64,000 nt of DNA from CAKSFT01 sp045544615 (lineage in GTDB: Bacteria; Bacillota; Clostridia; UBA1381), in the NCBI GenBank assembly GCA_045544615.1, contig JAZPZI010000039.1, positions 62,001-126,000 on the forward strand, written 5' to 3'. The position numbers and the translations under genes are program-made. The notes under the pieces are model-generated. The model ran no database searches. It saw only the letters and a program-made list of their open reading frames with translations, and had not been told where the DNA came from. This document shows positions 42,437 through 51,419 of this stretch, in pieces. How positions within the stretch are numbered: position 1 is the first letter of the stretch; each line of letters begins with the position of its first letter.

Positions 42437-44566
42437 ATGAACTACAAAGTTAAGGTAAATGGGGTAGAAAAAGAGCTTTATGAAACGACGGTTTTTCATC
42501 CACCATATAACCATACAAACAGAATGCCACTTGCGGTTATCGTTATGGATGAGCCGATAGACATTGAGATAACATCCCAAAAGGTTATCGAGGATGTGTT
42601 GATAAGACCATTGAGCTTGAATCTCGAGTATAGCTTTACAGAACACAGCATATTTATTCATCTTGATAAGGGTGAGAAATTCTCGGTTGAGCTAAATGGT
42701 ACATATGTTGACAATCTTCTTATTTTTGCAAATGACAGAAGATGTGAAATTATTGACAAGGAAAGCGATAAGGTTATATATTTTCCGAAAGGCGTAACCG
42801 AAATTGAGATTCTCGACATCGCTGAGGACGATGTTACTGTATATCTTGAAGAAGGTGCGGTTGTAAACGGCAAATTCAGGGCAAATAACTGCAAAAACCT
42901 TACAATTTGCGGTTACGGCATACTCTGCGAGCAAAAGTTTCTCCGCCAGGACCCTGACCACCTGATTGCACTTGAGATTAACTCTTGTAAAAATGTAAAC
43001 ATCCGTGACATCACAATATGCGACAGTGCATTCTGGACCTGTCGTATTATGGGTTGTGATGATGTGCATATTGAAAATATCAATATAACAGGATGCCGCG
43101 GAAACTCCGACGGTGTTGATGTTTGTGGTTCAAGAAATGTGCTGGTTGAGGGTTGCTTTATAAGAACATGGGACGATTGCTTTGTTGCAAAGGCATTCGA
43201 TACCGGAAACCTTGAAAACATCACATTCAGAAACTCTACTCTCTGGAACGATTTTGCACGACCATTGGAAGTCGGTGTTGAGATAAGAGCAGAGTATGCA
43301 AGAAATATCGTGTTTGAGAATATTGATGTTATCCACAGCGTTACAGGCTACCCGATTATGGGTATTCACCATGGCGACAGAGCAAAGCTTCGTGATATAA
43401 GATTTGAAAATATTAGAATTGAAGACGCACCAGGTGCACAGGTTTTTGATATCAGAATCACCGATTCGGTATGGAATAAAGACGACGAAAAGGGCGATAT
43501 AAACGGCGTTATAATTAAGGACATCTACCTTGTCGAGGAGCAGGAGATACTCCCTGCAAAATCAAGACTCCAGGGCTATAGCCCCGAGGTTACAATCAAG
43601 AATGTGGTGCTTGAAAATATCAATTTCCTCGGAAAGTTTGCAACAACTGTTGAGGAATGCCATGTAAATGTTATGGATTTCGTGGAAAATGTTGCGGTAA
43701 AATACCCCGAGGGTGCAGAAAAGATGCTTCTTGTCAAGTCAGCGGTAGAGATTGTTGATGATTTCAAGCTGAACGAACAGGGACAATATGAGGGTAAGAT
43801 TAAGATTGAGCTTGCAAACGAGAATGACGATACGGTATCGGGCGAGGCATTCTTGCAGGTTTCACCAAAAAATATGGTAGAAATCCCCGATAGTCTCATC
43901 TGTTTTGAACTCAAAAAAGGCGAGAAGATGAGCAAAGTTTATAAGCTCACTCTCCAGCCGGGGAAATATGTGCTTTGTACACAGAGCGCAGATGTTGAAG
44001 TTGAGGCAAGCTGGAAGTATATCGAGCTTGAATTGCCTTTGGGTGGCGATATAGAAAATGCAGCAAAGTACAGATTTGTAAACTATTACGGCAATGTTTT
44101 GGACGGTGTACAACTTGCGGTAGCTGATGATGTGCTTTATGTGAAGTCGGATGCACTGAAAGATAACACATTTACCGTTTATTCTGCGATGCCGACTCCG
44201 GCAGAACCCGGTGAGATGAAGTTCTCGGTTGAGGAAACCGACTTCGGTGAGGCTATGGCTATAATGGACGGCTTGCACGGACTTGAGGCAGCACCACAGA
44301 TTCGATGCCCTGCCGAGATTACTCTTGTATTCAAAAACGAGCCGAAGGTTAAAGAAATAGTGAAAAATGACATCGGTGGTGAGGGAAAGAATATTGCAGA
44401 GATCTCATTTGAGAAGCTGGGAATTGATGCAGGATGCCGTGAGTTCTGGATGGATATTGCGGCAAATGTTCCCGAGGTTTTGAAAAACCGCAGAAAGTTT
44501 ACACTTTTCCATTCACCTGAGCCGGCAGAGATTGCACATATGTTTGCAAAAGTAAAGGTAAACTGA
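42437..44566 (+). CDS. GH28-like right-handed beta-helix protein
   Basis: About 709 aa, no signal peptide. The central third is a parallel beta-helix with repeated rungs (NVNIRDITI, VHIENINI, NVLVEGCFI, NIVFENIDV). It carries GH28-like active-site blocks GNSDGVDVCGSRNV and TWDDCFVAKA, with paired Asp residues where polygalacturonases have NTDGID and GDDC. An N-terminal beta domain and a long C-terminal beta region (from about residue 420) are extra. It may act on pectin-type or other acidic glycans inside the cell; the substrate is inferred only. ATG 42437 is 8 nt from AAGGAG. A strong terminator follows. Confidence 0.78.
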   Translation: MNYKVKVNGVEKELYETTVFHPPYNHTNRMPLAVIVMDEPIDIEITSQKVIEDVLIRPLSLNLEYSFTEHSIFIHLDKGEKFSVELNGTYVDNLLIFANDRRCEIIDKESDKVIYFPKGVTEIEILDIAEDDVTVYLEEGAVVNGKFRANNCKNLTICGYGILCEQKFLRQDPDHLIALEINSCKNVNIRDITICDSAFWTCRIMGCDDVHIENINITGCRGNSDGVDVCGSRNVLVEGCFIRTWDDCFVAKAFDTGNLENITFRNSTLWNDFARPLEVGVEIRAEYARNIVFENIDVIHSVTGYPIMGIHHGDRAKLRDIRFENIRIEDAPGAQVFDIRITDSVWNKDDEKGDINGVIIKDIYLVEEQEILPAKSRLQGYSPEVTIKNVVLENINFLGKFATTVEECHVNVMDFVENVAVKYPEGAEKMLLVKSAVEIVDDFKLNEQGQYEGKIKIELANENDDTVSGEAFLQVSPKNMVEIPDSLICFELKKGEKMSKVYKLTLQPGKYVLCTQSADVEVEASWKYIELELPLGGDIENAAKYRFVNYYGNVLDGVQLAVADDVLYVKSDALKDNTFTVYSAMPTPAEPGEMKFSVEETDFGEAMAIMDGLHGLEAAPQIRCPAEITLVFKNEPKVKEIVKNDIGGEGKNIAEISFEKLGIDAGCREFWMDIAANVPEVLKNRRKFTLFHSPEPAEIAHMFAKVKVN

Positions 44567-44572
44567 TAAGAT

Positions 44573-44612
44573 AAAAAGGGTTTTGGTTAAAAATCAGAAC
44601 TCTTTTTTCTTT
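44573..44612 (+). terminator. Terminator after the beta-helix gene
   Basis: A 16-bp stem (AAAAAGGGTTTTGGTT with AATCAGAACTCTTTTT, using G-U pairs), 3-nt loop, then a T run. Confidence 0.8.
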
Positions 44613-44617
44613 TTTAC

Positions 44618-44646
44618 TTGAAATACAAATGTCGGTATGGTACAAT
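44618..44646 (+). promoter_or_regulatory. Promoter of the serine hydrolase gene
   Basis: TTGAAA, 17 bp, TACAAT. It rules out the upstream start at 44629, which lies inside it. Confidence 0.7.
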
Positions 44647-44679
44647 AATACAAAAACCACAGAAAGAAGTGCAAACAAA

Positions 44680-45867
44680 ATGAATTTTGATAAGCTCAAA
44701 AACCTGATGGACCATTTAGTTGAGGCAGGTCATGCACCGGGTAACACTATTTTGGTGTGCCTTGACGGAAAGCCTGTTTTTAACTATTCTTGCGGATATT
44801 CTGATTTAAAAACAAAAACACCGATGACCGGTAAAGAACATTTTAACCTTTATTCGTGCTCGAAAATCACAACAGTTGTTGCCGCTCTGAAGCTTTTCGA
44901 GGAGGGCAAGTTCCTGATGAGCGATCCGCTTTATGAGTACATTCCCGAATATAAGGAGATGTATATTGAGCGTGCGGACGGTGAGGTTGTAAAGGCTAAA
45001 AATCCGATCAGGATTCAGAACCTTTTCAATATGACAGCAGGCTATGACTATAACCAGCAGACTCAAGCTTTTGCAAAGGCAAGAGAAATCACCGAGGGAA
45101 GAATGGATACCGACGTTGTTGCAAGGTGCCTTGCATCGGATAAACTGCACTTTGAGCCGGGCGAGAGATTCCAGTATAGCGTTTGTCACGATATTCTGGC
45201 AGGACTTGTGTCTGTTATTACAGGCAAGAAGTTCCGTGACTATGTAAAGGAAAACATATTCGACCCACTCGGTATGGATAAGAGTGTATATCATGTAACA
45301 CCAGAGATTATCAAGAATATGGCGACACAGTATAAATTTGTACCCGAAGGTGCGAGTGAGGATTTCGATATAGTTGATGCACAGCGTTACGGAAAGTCGA
45401 AGGACGGAACATTTGTCGATATGGGACCAATCAATCATCACATTCACGGCCCTGAATATGATAGCGGTGGCTCGGGAATTACATCGACTGCCGATGACTA
45501 CATAAAGCTCCTTTCGGCACTTGCGAATATGGGAATGGGAACAAACGGCGAGAGAATACTCTCGGAGTGCACAGTTGAGCTTATGCGTACCAACACCCTG
45601 AACGAGCAGCAGTTAAAGACCTTTGACTGGAGTCAGCTTGTCGGCTATGGCTACGGGTTCGGAGTCCGCACTATGATGGACAGAGCCGTTGGTGGGTCAC
45701 TCAGCAATATCGGCGAGTTCGGCTGGGGCGGTGCAGCAGGCGCATCCTGCTATATTGACCCGAAAAACAAGCTCTCGGCGATTTACTTAAAGCACTCATT
45801 AAACCCAAGAGAACAGTACTATCAGCCAAGAGTGAGAAATGTAATATATTCCTGTTTGGACGAGTAA
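44680..45867 (+). CDS. Serine hydrolase, beta-lactamase/penicillin-binding-protein C family
   Basis: About 395 aa, no signal peptide. The class C-like Ser-x-x-Lys is SCSKITTVVAALKLFEEGK near residue 61, and the second motif Tyr is in FQYSVCHDILAGLV. The third region is FGWGGAAGASCYIDP near the end, where a Gly-rich strand replaces KTG. Such proteins include esterases, D-amino-acid peptidases and true beta-lactamases. Cytoplasmic location and the sugar-enzyme neighbour favour an esterase. The chosen ATG is the first after the promoter; its ribosome site AGAAAGAAG is weak. A family A repeat begins 2 nt after the stop. Confidence 0.83.
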   Translation: MNFDKLKNLMDHLVEAGHAPGNTILVCLDGKPVFNYSCGYSDLKTKTPMTGKEHFNLYSCSKITTVVAALKLFEEGKFLMSDPLYEYIPEYKEMYIERADGEVVKAKNPIRIQNLFNMTAGYDYNQQTQAFAKAREITEGRMDTDVVARCLASDKLHFEPGERFQYSVCHDILAGLVSVITGKKFRDYVKENIFDPLGMDKSVYHVTPEIIKNMATQYKFVPEGASEDFDIVDAQRYGKSKDGTFVDMGPINHHIHGPEYDSGGSGITSTADDYIKLLSALANMGMGTNGERILSECTVELMRTNTLNEQQLKTFDWSQLVGYGYGFGVRTMMDRAVGGSLSNIGEFGWGGAAGASCYIDPKNKLSAIYLKHSLNPREQYYQPRVRNVIYSCLDE

Positions 45868-45869
45868 AA

Positions 45870-46020
45870 GGGAATGTTAAAAAATTCTGGAGAACAAGAA
45901 AAGTTCAGCTTTTCTTGCTATCAACAAACTTCGCCGCTCGGCGTACCCCGGGTACGCCGTCGGGTCAAAGCGAAGGCTTTGGCTCAGTTTGTTAATTCCA
46001 AAGCTTTTTTTCTATTCACC
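45870..46020 (+). repeat. Palindromic element, family A (copy 4)
   Basis: A 151-bp copy. The first hairpin is CAAGAAAAG/CTTTTCTTG and the second CGGCGTACC/GGTACGCCG, fully paired though different from the other copies. Ends GGGAATGTTAAAAAATTC and CTTTTTTTCTATTCACC. Confidence 0.75.
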
Positions 46021-46029
46021 TCAAAAGGC

Positions 46030-46080
46030 AGAGGTTGTCTGAAAAAGTCGGTTGATTTTTCGGGCAGCTTCTTTTTTTTC
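46030..46080 (+). terminator. Probable terminator
   Basis: GTTGTCTGAAAAA pairs with TTTTTCGGGCAGC using G-U pairs, followed by CTTC and eight T. Confidence 0.65.
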
Positions 46081-46096
46081 CAAAAGCCATAGCCTC

Positions 46097-46125
46097 TTGA
46101 CTTTTTTAAAAAAGTATAATATAAT
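46097..46125 (+). promoter_or_regulatory. Promoter of the membrane protein-ricT operon
   Basis: TTGACT, 17 bp, TATAAT. A second TATAAT lies 5 bp upstream. Confidence 0.7.
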
Positions 46126-46149
46126 AATTTATTGAGTTGAGGTGATCAG

Positions 46150-46641
46150 ATGTACAAGCAGGAGAATAAAGCCGGAAAAAGGGATTTTTTTAAAACCCTC
46201 GGGCTTGCAACGGTTGCAATTATTGCAAGCGAGTTTTTAGGCGGGCTTATTAACTTTGTATCAATGGACAAAATAAACGCAAATATCTCTGGGGATATAG
46301 TCCTTGCAGGGTTTGCGGTGCTCCTGGTGATGCTGGTATATAATCACTATGCATCGGTATTTACCTATAAAATCAACTCAAAAGGGGTAACAATCGAGAA
46401 AAAGGCGGGGAGCAGAGTTACAGAGTATTCATTCCCGATATCCGAGATAAAAAAAGCCTCGATTAGAGTGGGAATGCCAAAACTCAGAGATAAGAAAAAG
46501 AGAAAAAAGTTAAGACTTTCAAGGCACTTTTTGCTGAACAAAAAAAGTACCGTTTTAATAGTGGGCGAGGAGGAAAATATTGTAATCTTCGAGCCTGACG
46601 ATAAGTTCATAAAGAAACTGAAGGAGCATATGAATGACTAA
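46150..46641 (+). CDS. Membrane protein of unknown function, PH-like
   Basis: A 163-aa protein with two helices (about residues 14-36 and 48-64) and a cytoplasmic beta-rich domain (FTYKINSKGVTIEKKAGSRV, EYSFPISEIKKASIRVG, VGEEENIVIFEPDDKFIKKL) that resembles bacterial PH domains by inference. A very basic stretch (LRDKKKRKKLRLSRH) could bind membranes or nucleic acid. It overlaps ricT by 8 nt and has a GAGGTG ribosome site. Confidence 0.7.
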   Translation: MYKQENKAGKRDFFKTLGLATVAIIASEFLGGLINFVSMDKINANISGDIVLAGFAVLLVMLVYNHYASVFTYKINSKGVTIEKKAGSRVTEYSFPISEIKKASIRVGMPKLRDKKKRKKLRLSRHFLLNKKSTVLIVGEEENIVIFEPDDKFIKKLKEHMND

Positions 46642-47506
46642 AATAGTAGGTGTAAGATTCAAGCCTGTGGGTAAGGTTTACTACTTTGACCCGGCAGGAT
46701 TTGAGATAAAAAAGGGCGAGCACGTTGTGGTGGAAACCGCAAGAGGAATCGAGCTTGGCGAGGTTGTGATTGCACCCTGTACCATTCACGAGGATAAGGT
46801 TATAAAGCCTTTGAAGAGTGTTATCAGAGTTGCGACCGAAGCCGATGTAAAATTGCGTGCCGAGAATGCAGAAAAAGAAAAAAAGGCGTATGATATCTGC
46901 CTTGAGCAGATTAAAAAGCATGGTCTTGAGATGAAACTTGTTGAGGTTGAGTATACCTTCGACGGCTCAAAGGTGCTTTTCTACTTCACAGCCGACGGCA
47001 GAGTGGATTTCCGTGACCTGGTAAAGGATCTTGCGGCGATTTTCAAAATCAGAATCGAGCTTCGCCAGATTGGTGTAAGAGATGAAACAAAGACTATCGG
47101 AAGCATCGGCATCTGTGGCAGATCGCTTTGCTGTACACAGTTTCTGGGCGAGTTTGAGCCTGTGTCGATCAAGATGGCAAAGGAGCAGGGCTTGAGCCTC
47201 AACCCGACCAAGATTTCGGGTGCCTGCGGAAGACTTATGTGTTGCTTAAAGTATGAGCAGGATTGCTACGAGGAGCTTTTAAAGGTAACACCGAGAGAGG
47301 GCTCACTTGTAAAGACTCCTGACGGTAAAGGCGTTGTCGAGAGTGTGAATCTTCTGAGGGGTCTTGTCAAGGTAAGATTTGAGGAAACAGGCGAAAAAGC
47401 ATTGAAGGAATTCCACGTTGATGATATAAAAATCTTAAAGAGCAATCGCAAACGTGAAGAAAAAACAGAAAAAATTGACGAAGAAATGCTAAAAAGCCTT
47501 GAATAA
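46634..47506 (+). CDS. ricT: PSP1-domain protein RicT (YaaT)
   Basis: A 290-aa cytoplasmic protein of the PSP1/YaaT family. In Bacillus it forms the RicAFT Fe-S complex that assists RNase Y in mRNA maturation and is needed for efficient sporulation and competence. Conserved blocks are VGVRFKPVGKVYYFDP, IELRQIGVRDETK and the cysteine clusters GICGRSLCC and CGRLMCCLKYEQDCY. Its start lies within the end of the upstream gene. Confidence 0.92.
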   Translation: MTKIVGVRFKPVGKVYYFDPAGFEIKKGEHVVVETARGIELGEVVIAPCTIHEDKVIKPLKSVIRVATEADVKLRAENAEKEKKAYDICLEQIKKHGLEMKLVEVEYTFDGSKVLFYFTADGRVDFRDLVKDLAAIFKIRIELRQIGVRDETKTIGSIGICGRSLCCTQFLGEFEPVSIKMAKEQGLSLNPTKISGACGRLMCCLKYEQDCYEELLKVTPREGSLVKTPDGKGVVESVNLLRGLVKVRFEETGEKALKEFHVDDIKILKSNRKREEKTEKIDEEMLKSLE

Positions 47507-47620
47507 CTGAAAATTGTGTGATAGAATAGGCATATACTGATTTTTTGCACTGCAAAAATTTGTATAGATTACAGAGCTTGCTCTGTTGGTGTATAAAGGG
47601 TAAAAGGAGGTGTATTTGAG

Positions 47621-47788
47621 ATGGCATATAAGATTGGCGATGCTTGCATCAAGTGTGGTGCTTGTGCAGATACTTGTCCTGTAAGTGCTATTTCTGAAGG
47701 AGATGCAACTTACGTAATCGACGAGGGCGCTTGCATCAGCTGCGGAGCTTGTGCAGGAACATGTCCTGTTGAGGCAATTGCAGAATAA
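47621..47788 (+). CDS. 2[4Fe-4S] ferredoxin
   Basis: A 55-aa clostridial ferredoxin with two CxxCxxCxxxCP clusters: CIKCGACADTCP and CISCGACAGTCP. It carries low-potential electrons in anaerobic metabolism. AAAAGGAGGTG lies upstream of the ATG, the strongest ribosome site in the window, which fits high expression. It has its own terminator, so it is a monocistronic unit. Confidence 0.95.
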   Translation: MAYKIGDACIKCGACADTCPVSAISEGDATYVIDEGACISCGACAGTCPVEAIAE

Positions 47789-47796
47789 TTAAAAAG

Positions 47797-47834
47797 GAAA
47801 AGACCGTATGCTAAAAGGCATACGGTCTTTTTGC
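47797..47834 (+). terminator. Terminator of the ferredoxin gene
   Basis: Stem AAAAGACCGTATGC/GCATACGGTCTTTT, followed by T. Confidence 0.9.
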
Positions 47835-47888
47835 ATATTTGGTCTCTTATTTGCAAAAACTAAATAAAAAAGGAGTTTTTGAAAAACT

Positions 47889-48797
47889 ATGGGAATAAGA
47901 ACAGACCTGGCTTTAGAGGCGGCAACGCTGTTTGGTGCAGATATCCCCGGCATAACCTCTAAAACAGAGGAGCATGACGGTCTGACGGTGTCGAGGATAG
48001 AGATAACATCAAAAGAGGGCTCGGAGGCACTCGGTAAGCCTTTGGGTAGATATGTTACAATAGACTGCCCTGATATAAAATACAGTACAGAGCTTTATGA
48101 AGAAACGCTACAAAAAATCGCCGACGAGATACAGACGATGGCAGATATCAGACCCGACACAAAAACGCTCGTGGTCGGGCTCGGGAATGATGCGATAACA
48201 CCTGATGCGCTCGGACCCGAGGTGGTAAGACGGCTTTTGGTTACAGGCCATGTAAAAGAACAGAGCACCGAGCTTTTCGGCGAGGAGGTTTCTGCCGTTT
48301 ACGCAATCGCACCCGGGGTTTTGGGGACAACCGGCATCGAGAGTGCCGAGGTGATTGAGGCGGTGGTGAAAAAGGTGAACCCCGACCTTATAATAGCCGT
48401 AGATGCGCTTGCATCCAAAAGCCTCGACAGAATAAGTACCACCTTTCAGTTGACAGACACCGGAATCTCACCGGGTGCGGGAGTGGAGAATAAAAGAAAG
48501 GCTCTCAATGAAGAGACTCTTGGCAAAAAGGTGATTGCAATAGGCGTGCCGACTGTGGTTGATGCCATGACGGTGGCACTCGACAGCCTTGAGTTGGGAG
48601 ATGGCTCTCTTTCGGATGAAAAAAGCAGGGAAGAGCTTATAGAGAGGATACTCACAAAAGAGATTGCCCGACTTATGGTAACGCCAAAGGACATCGACCT
48701 TGTAATCGAGAGAACATCAAAGACGGTAGCAAACGGGATAAACCGGGCACTCCATAAAAATCTCACATTAGAAGAGATTGAAAGCTATGTCGGGTAG
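47889..48797 (+). CDS. gpr: Germination protease GPR
   Basis: A 302-aa atypical aspartic protease that degrades small acid-soluble proteins when spores germinate. The N-terminal GIRTDLALEA resembles the autoprocessing site, and the family blocks VVGLGNDAITPDALGP, AIAPGVLGTTGIES and IIAVDALASKS are clear. AAGGAG lies 13 nt before the ATG, a long spacing. A weak sigma-G-like pair (GCATA at 47833, AAAACTA at 47856, 18-bp spacing) lies upstream. It shows the organism can sporulate. Confidence 0.95.
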   Translation: MGIRTDLALEAATLFGADIPGITSKTEEHDGLTVSRIEITSKEGSEALGKPLGRYVTIDCPDIKYSTELYEETLQKIADEIQTMADIRPDTKTLVVGLGNDAITPDALGPEVVRRLLVTGHVKEQSTELFGEEVSAVYAIAPGVLGTTGIESAEVIEAVVKKVNPDLIIAVDALASKSLDRISTTFQLTDTGISPGAGVENKRKALNEETLGKKVIAIGVPTVVDAMTVALDSLELGDGSLSDEKSREELIERILTKEIARLMVTPKDIDLVIERTSKTVANGINRALHKNLTLEEIESYVG

Positions 48798-48826
48798 TTG
48801 ACAATATCCGGATTTTGGGTTAAAAT
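48798..48826 (+). promoter_or_regulatory. Promoter of the M16 peptidase pair
   Basis: TTGACA, 17 bp, TAAAAT, just after the gpr stop. It separates this operon from gpr. Confidence 0.75.
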
Positions 48827-48865
48827 TATTCTGTCAGAATTTATTTTGAAATGAGGTATCAGGAT

Positions 48866-50128
48866 TTGCAAAGTATTAAGATATGTGAAAATATAACGCT
48901 TCACTATATCCCTATGCAAAAGCTCAAAACAACGAGCGTGGGGATATATATAGGAAGAAAGCTCGACCGTGATGAGGCGAGCAAGAATGCTCTCTTGCCG
49001 CACGTGCTTTTAAAAGGCTGCAAAGTTGCACCCGATTCGGCCGAGGTTGCGAAAAGATTAGAAAATCTTTACGGTGCAAAGCTTCGTGCAAGCGTTACAA
49101 AGCGTGGCGATAACCAGTTTATGAACTTTGACGGTGAGGTAATCTCCGACCGTTATTCGGCAGACGGTGAAGAACTCATATCGGGACTTTTAGACCTTAT
49201 GCTCTCGGTTGTGTTCGAGCCAAAGACAAGATGCGGTGCATTTTTGGGTGATATCCTGGAGCGTGAGAAGAAAAACGCAATCGACCGTGTAAAGGGACTT
49301 ATAAACGACAAAACCCAGTATGCGAATAACCGTGCAATCGAGGAAATGTTCAAAGACGACATTTACAGTATCTCGGAATGGGGCGAGGTTTCTGAAATCG
49401 AGGCCATTAAGCCTAAAGCTCTTTTTGAGCACTATAAAAATGTGATAGCAACATCTGCAATAAATATCTTCATCTCGGGCGAGGTGGATGTTCAAAAGGC
49501 AAAAGTTGAGATAGAAAAAAGAGTTTCGGGACTTGAATTTAAAAAGACAGAGCTTGCGAAAACAGTAATTCCGGAAAAGAAATCCGAAAAGCGTGACATC
49601 ACCGAGGTTTCGGAGCTTACACAAGGAAAGCTTGCAATCGGGTTTGTAACCAATGTATCGGCAAAGGACGATGATTTCTGGGCACTTGTTGTTGCAAACA
49701 ATATCTTCGGCGGCGGTATGGGCTCGAAGCTCTTTAACAATGTCCGTGAAAAGCTGAGCCTTTGCTATTATGTAAAGACGGCTATCGACCGCCCGAAGGG
49801 GTATATGCTCCTTTATGCGGGAATCAGCTTTGACAAGTTCAAGGCTGCAACCGACGAGATTTTTGCACAGCTATCGGAAATGAAATCAGGAAATATCACC
49901 GATGCAGAGCTTGCGAATGCAAAAAGCGAGATTGCAAACAGCTTAAATGCCTGCTATGATGATCAGCTTCAGATGCAGAGATTTTATATGGGGAATATTG
50001 TATCGGGCGTTGATGTTTCGATTGAGGAATACAAGGAAAAGGTAGCCAAGGTCACAAAGGACGAGGTTATCGCCGTTATAAAGAAGCTTGAATGCGATAC
50101 CGTGTATTTTTTGAGAGGGGAGGAGTAA
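48866..50128 (+). CDS. M16-family protein YmfF-like, inactive
   Basis: About 420 aa. It has the two-domain M16 fold but lacks the HxxEH zinc motif: the site reads LLPHVLLKGC. This matches YmfF, the inactive partner of YmfH, a pair named in annotations as linked to EF-P 5-aminopentanol modification. GGGMGSKLFNNVREKLSLCY is the usual C-domain block. Start choice: TTG 48866 follows GAGGT by 8 nt; ATG 48851 has no ribosome site. It is coupled to the next gene (1-nt gap). Confidence 0.87.
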   Translation: MQSIKICENITLHYIPMQKLKTTSVGIYIGRKLDRDEASKNALLPHVLLKGCKVAPDSAEVAKRLENLYGAKLRASVTKRGDNQFMNFDGEVISDRYSADGEELISGLLDLMLSVVFEPKTRCGAFLGDILEREKKNAIDRVKGLINDKTQYANNRAIEEMFKDDIYSISEWGEVSEIEAIKPKALFEHYKNVIATSAINIFISGEVDVQKAKVEIEKRVSGLEFKKTELAKTVIPEKKSEKRDITEVSELTQGKLAIGFVTNVSAKDDDFWALVVANNIFGGGMGSKLFNNVREKLSLCYYVKTAIDRPKGYMLLYAGISFDKFKAATDEIFAQLSEMKSGNITDAELANAKSEIANSLNACYDDQLQMQRFYMGNIVSGVDVSIEEYKEKVAKVTKDEVIAVIKKLECDTVYFLRGEE

Positions 50129-50129
50129 T

Positions 50130-51419
50130 ATGAATTTCGATATTAAAATCAGCGAAAAAACAGGTGAAAAGCTATACTCCAAAACTCTTGGAAGCGGACT
50201 TTCGCTCTCGATTATCCCACGTGCGGGATATACAAGCACCTATGCGATTTTCGGCACAAAATACGGCTCGGTTGACTCGGATTTTGTTGTGCCGGGTGAA
50301 GAGGATATCACCCACGTACCCGACGGGATTGCACATTTTTTGGAGCATAAGATGTTCGAGCAGGAGGACGGCTCGAATGTGTTTGAGAGCTTTGCAAAGG
50401 CGGGTGCGATGTGCAATGCCTACACAAGCTTTAATATGACAGGATATCTTTTCAAGACCTCAAATGACCCGTATAAGTGCCTTGAAATTTTGCTCGACTA
50501 TGTTCAGAAACCGTATTTTACTGCCGAGAATGTTGAAAAGGAACAGGGTATAATCGGCCAGGAGATAAATATGTACGACGATGACCCTGACTGGATTGTG
50601 CTATTCAATTTCCTGAAGGGAATGTATCATAATACCCCTGTAAGGCTTGATATTGCGGGAACGGTTGAGAGTATCGCAGAGATTGACGAAAAGATTCTAT
50701 ATAAATGCTATAACACATTCTATAATCTTTCGAATATGAGTCTTGTGATTGTGGGTGACATCGACCCCGAGCGTGCACTTCTGACGATAGAAAAGGCGAT
50801 TATAAAAAATGAGCCATTCGCAGAGGAGATAAAAAGAGTCTACCCCGACGAGCCAAAGAGTGTTGCCGAGCATGAGGTGACAAAGAAGATGAGCGTGTCG
50901 ATGCCGATGTTTATGCTCGGATTTAAGGATAACGACATAGGCTTTGGCGGAGAAAAGCTTTTGAAGAAAACAATCGAGTGCGAGATTCTGGCCGAGATGA
51001 TTTTCGGAAAAGGCTCACCGCTTTATGAAAAGCTCTATAACGAGGGTCTGATAAATCAGAAGTTCGGTGCGGATTATGAGACGCAGGTGGATTACTCGTT
51101 TACCGCAGCACAGGGTGAATCCCGTGACCCGAAGAGGGTGTTCGATGCAGTTTTGGCTTATGTTGATGAGCTGAGGGAAAACGGAATCAGCGAGGAAGTG
51201 TTTGACAGAATCAAAAAGGTTATATGGGGAAGATATATCCGCTCATATAACGATATCGGCAACTTTGCCCACACATTTATTGCGATGAAGTTTATGGATA
51301 TAGACTATACCGACTACTATAAGACCTATAAATCGGTAACCTTTGAGGATGTGAAGAATCGGTTTATGGCACATTACAACAAGGAATATGCAGTATTGTC
51401 AGTAGTCGAGCCAATGTGA
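50130..51419 (+). CDS. M16-family zinc peptidase YmfH-like
   Basis: A 429-aa insulinase-family peptidase. The zinc motif is HFLEHKMF, with the third ligand Glu about 75 residues on in EQGIIGQEINMY. It is the active partner of the upstream YmfF-like subunit. GGGGAGGAG lies before the ATG. The gene is followed by a truncated family A remnant and a terminator. Confidence 0.9.
   Translation: MNFDIKISEKTGEKLYSKTLGSGLSLSIIPRAGYTSTYAIFGTKYGSVDSDFVVPGEEDITHVPDGIAHFLEHKMFEQEDGSNVFESFAKAGAMCNAYTSFNMTGYLFKTSNDPYKCLEILLDYVQKPYFTAENVEKEQGIIGQEINMYDDDPDWIVLFNFLKGMYHNTPVRLDIAGTVESIAEIDEKILYKCYNTFYNLSNMSLVIVGDIDPERALLTIEKAIIKNEPFAEEIKRVYPDEPKSVAEHEVTKKMSVSMPMFMLGFKDNDIGFGGEKLLKKTIECEILAEMIFGKGSPLYEKLYNEGLINQKFGADYETQVDYSFTAAQGESRDPKRVFDAVLAYVDELRENGISEEVFDRIKKVIWGRYIRSYNDIGNFAHTFIAMKFMDIDYTDYYKTYKSVTFEDVKNRFMAHYNKEYAVLSVVEPM

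Noticed and set aside
44629..44679. Upstream ATG start of the serine hydrolase
   Set aside because: It lies within the promoter spacer, so it would not be in the transcript.
47833..47862. Sigma-G promoter of gpr
   Set aside because: GCATA and AAAACTA with 18-bp spacing match only 5 of 7 positions in the -10; noted in the gene entry but not listed as a feature.
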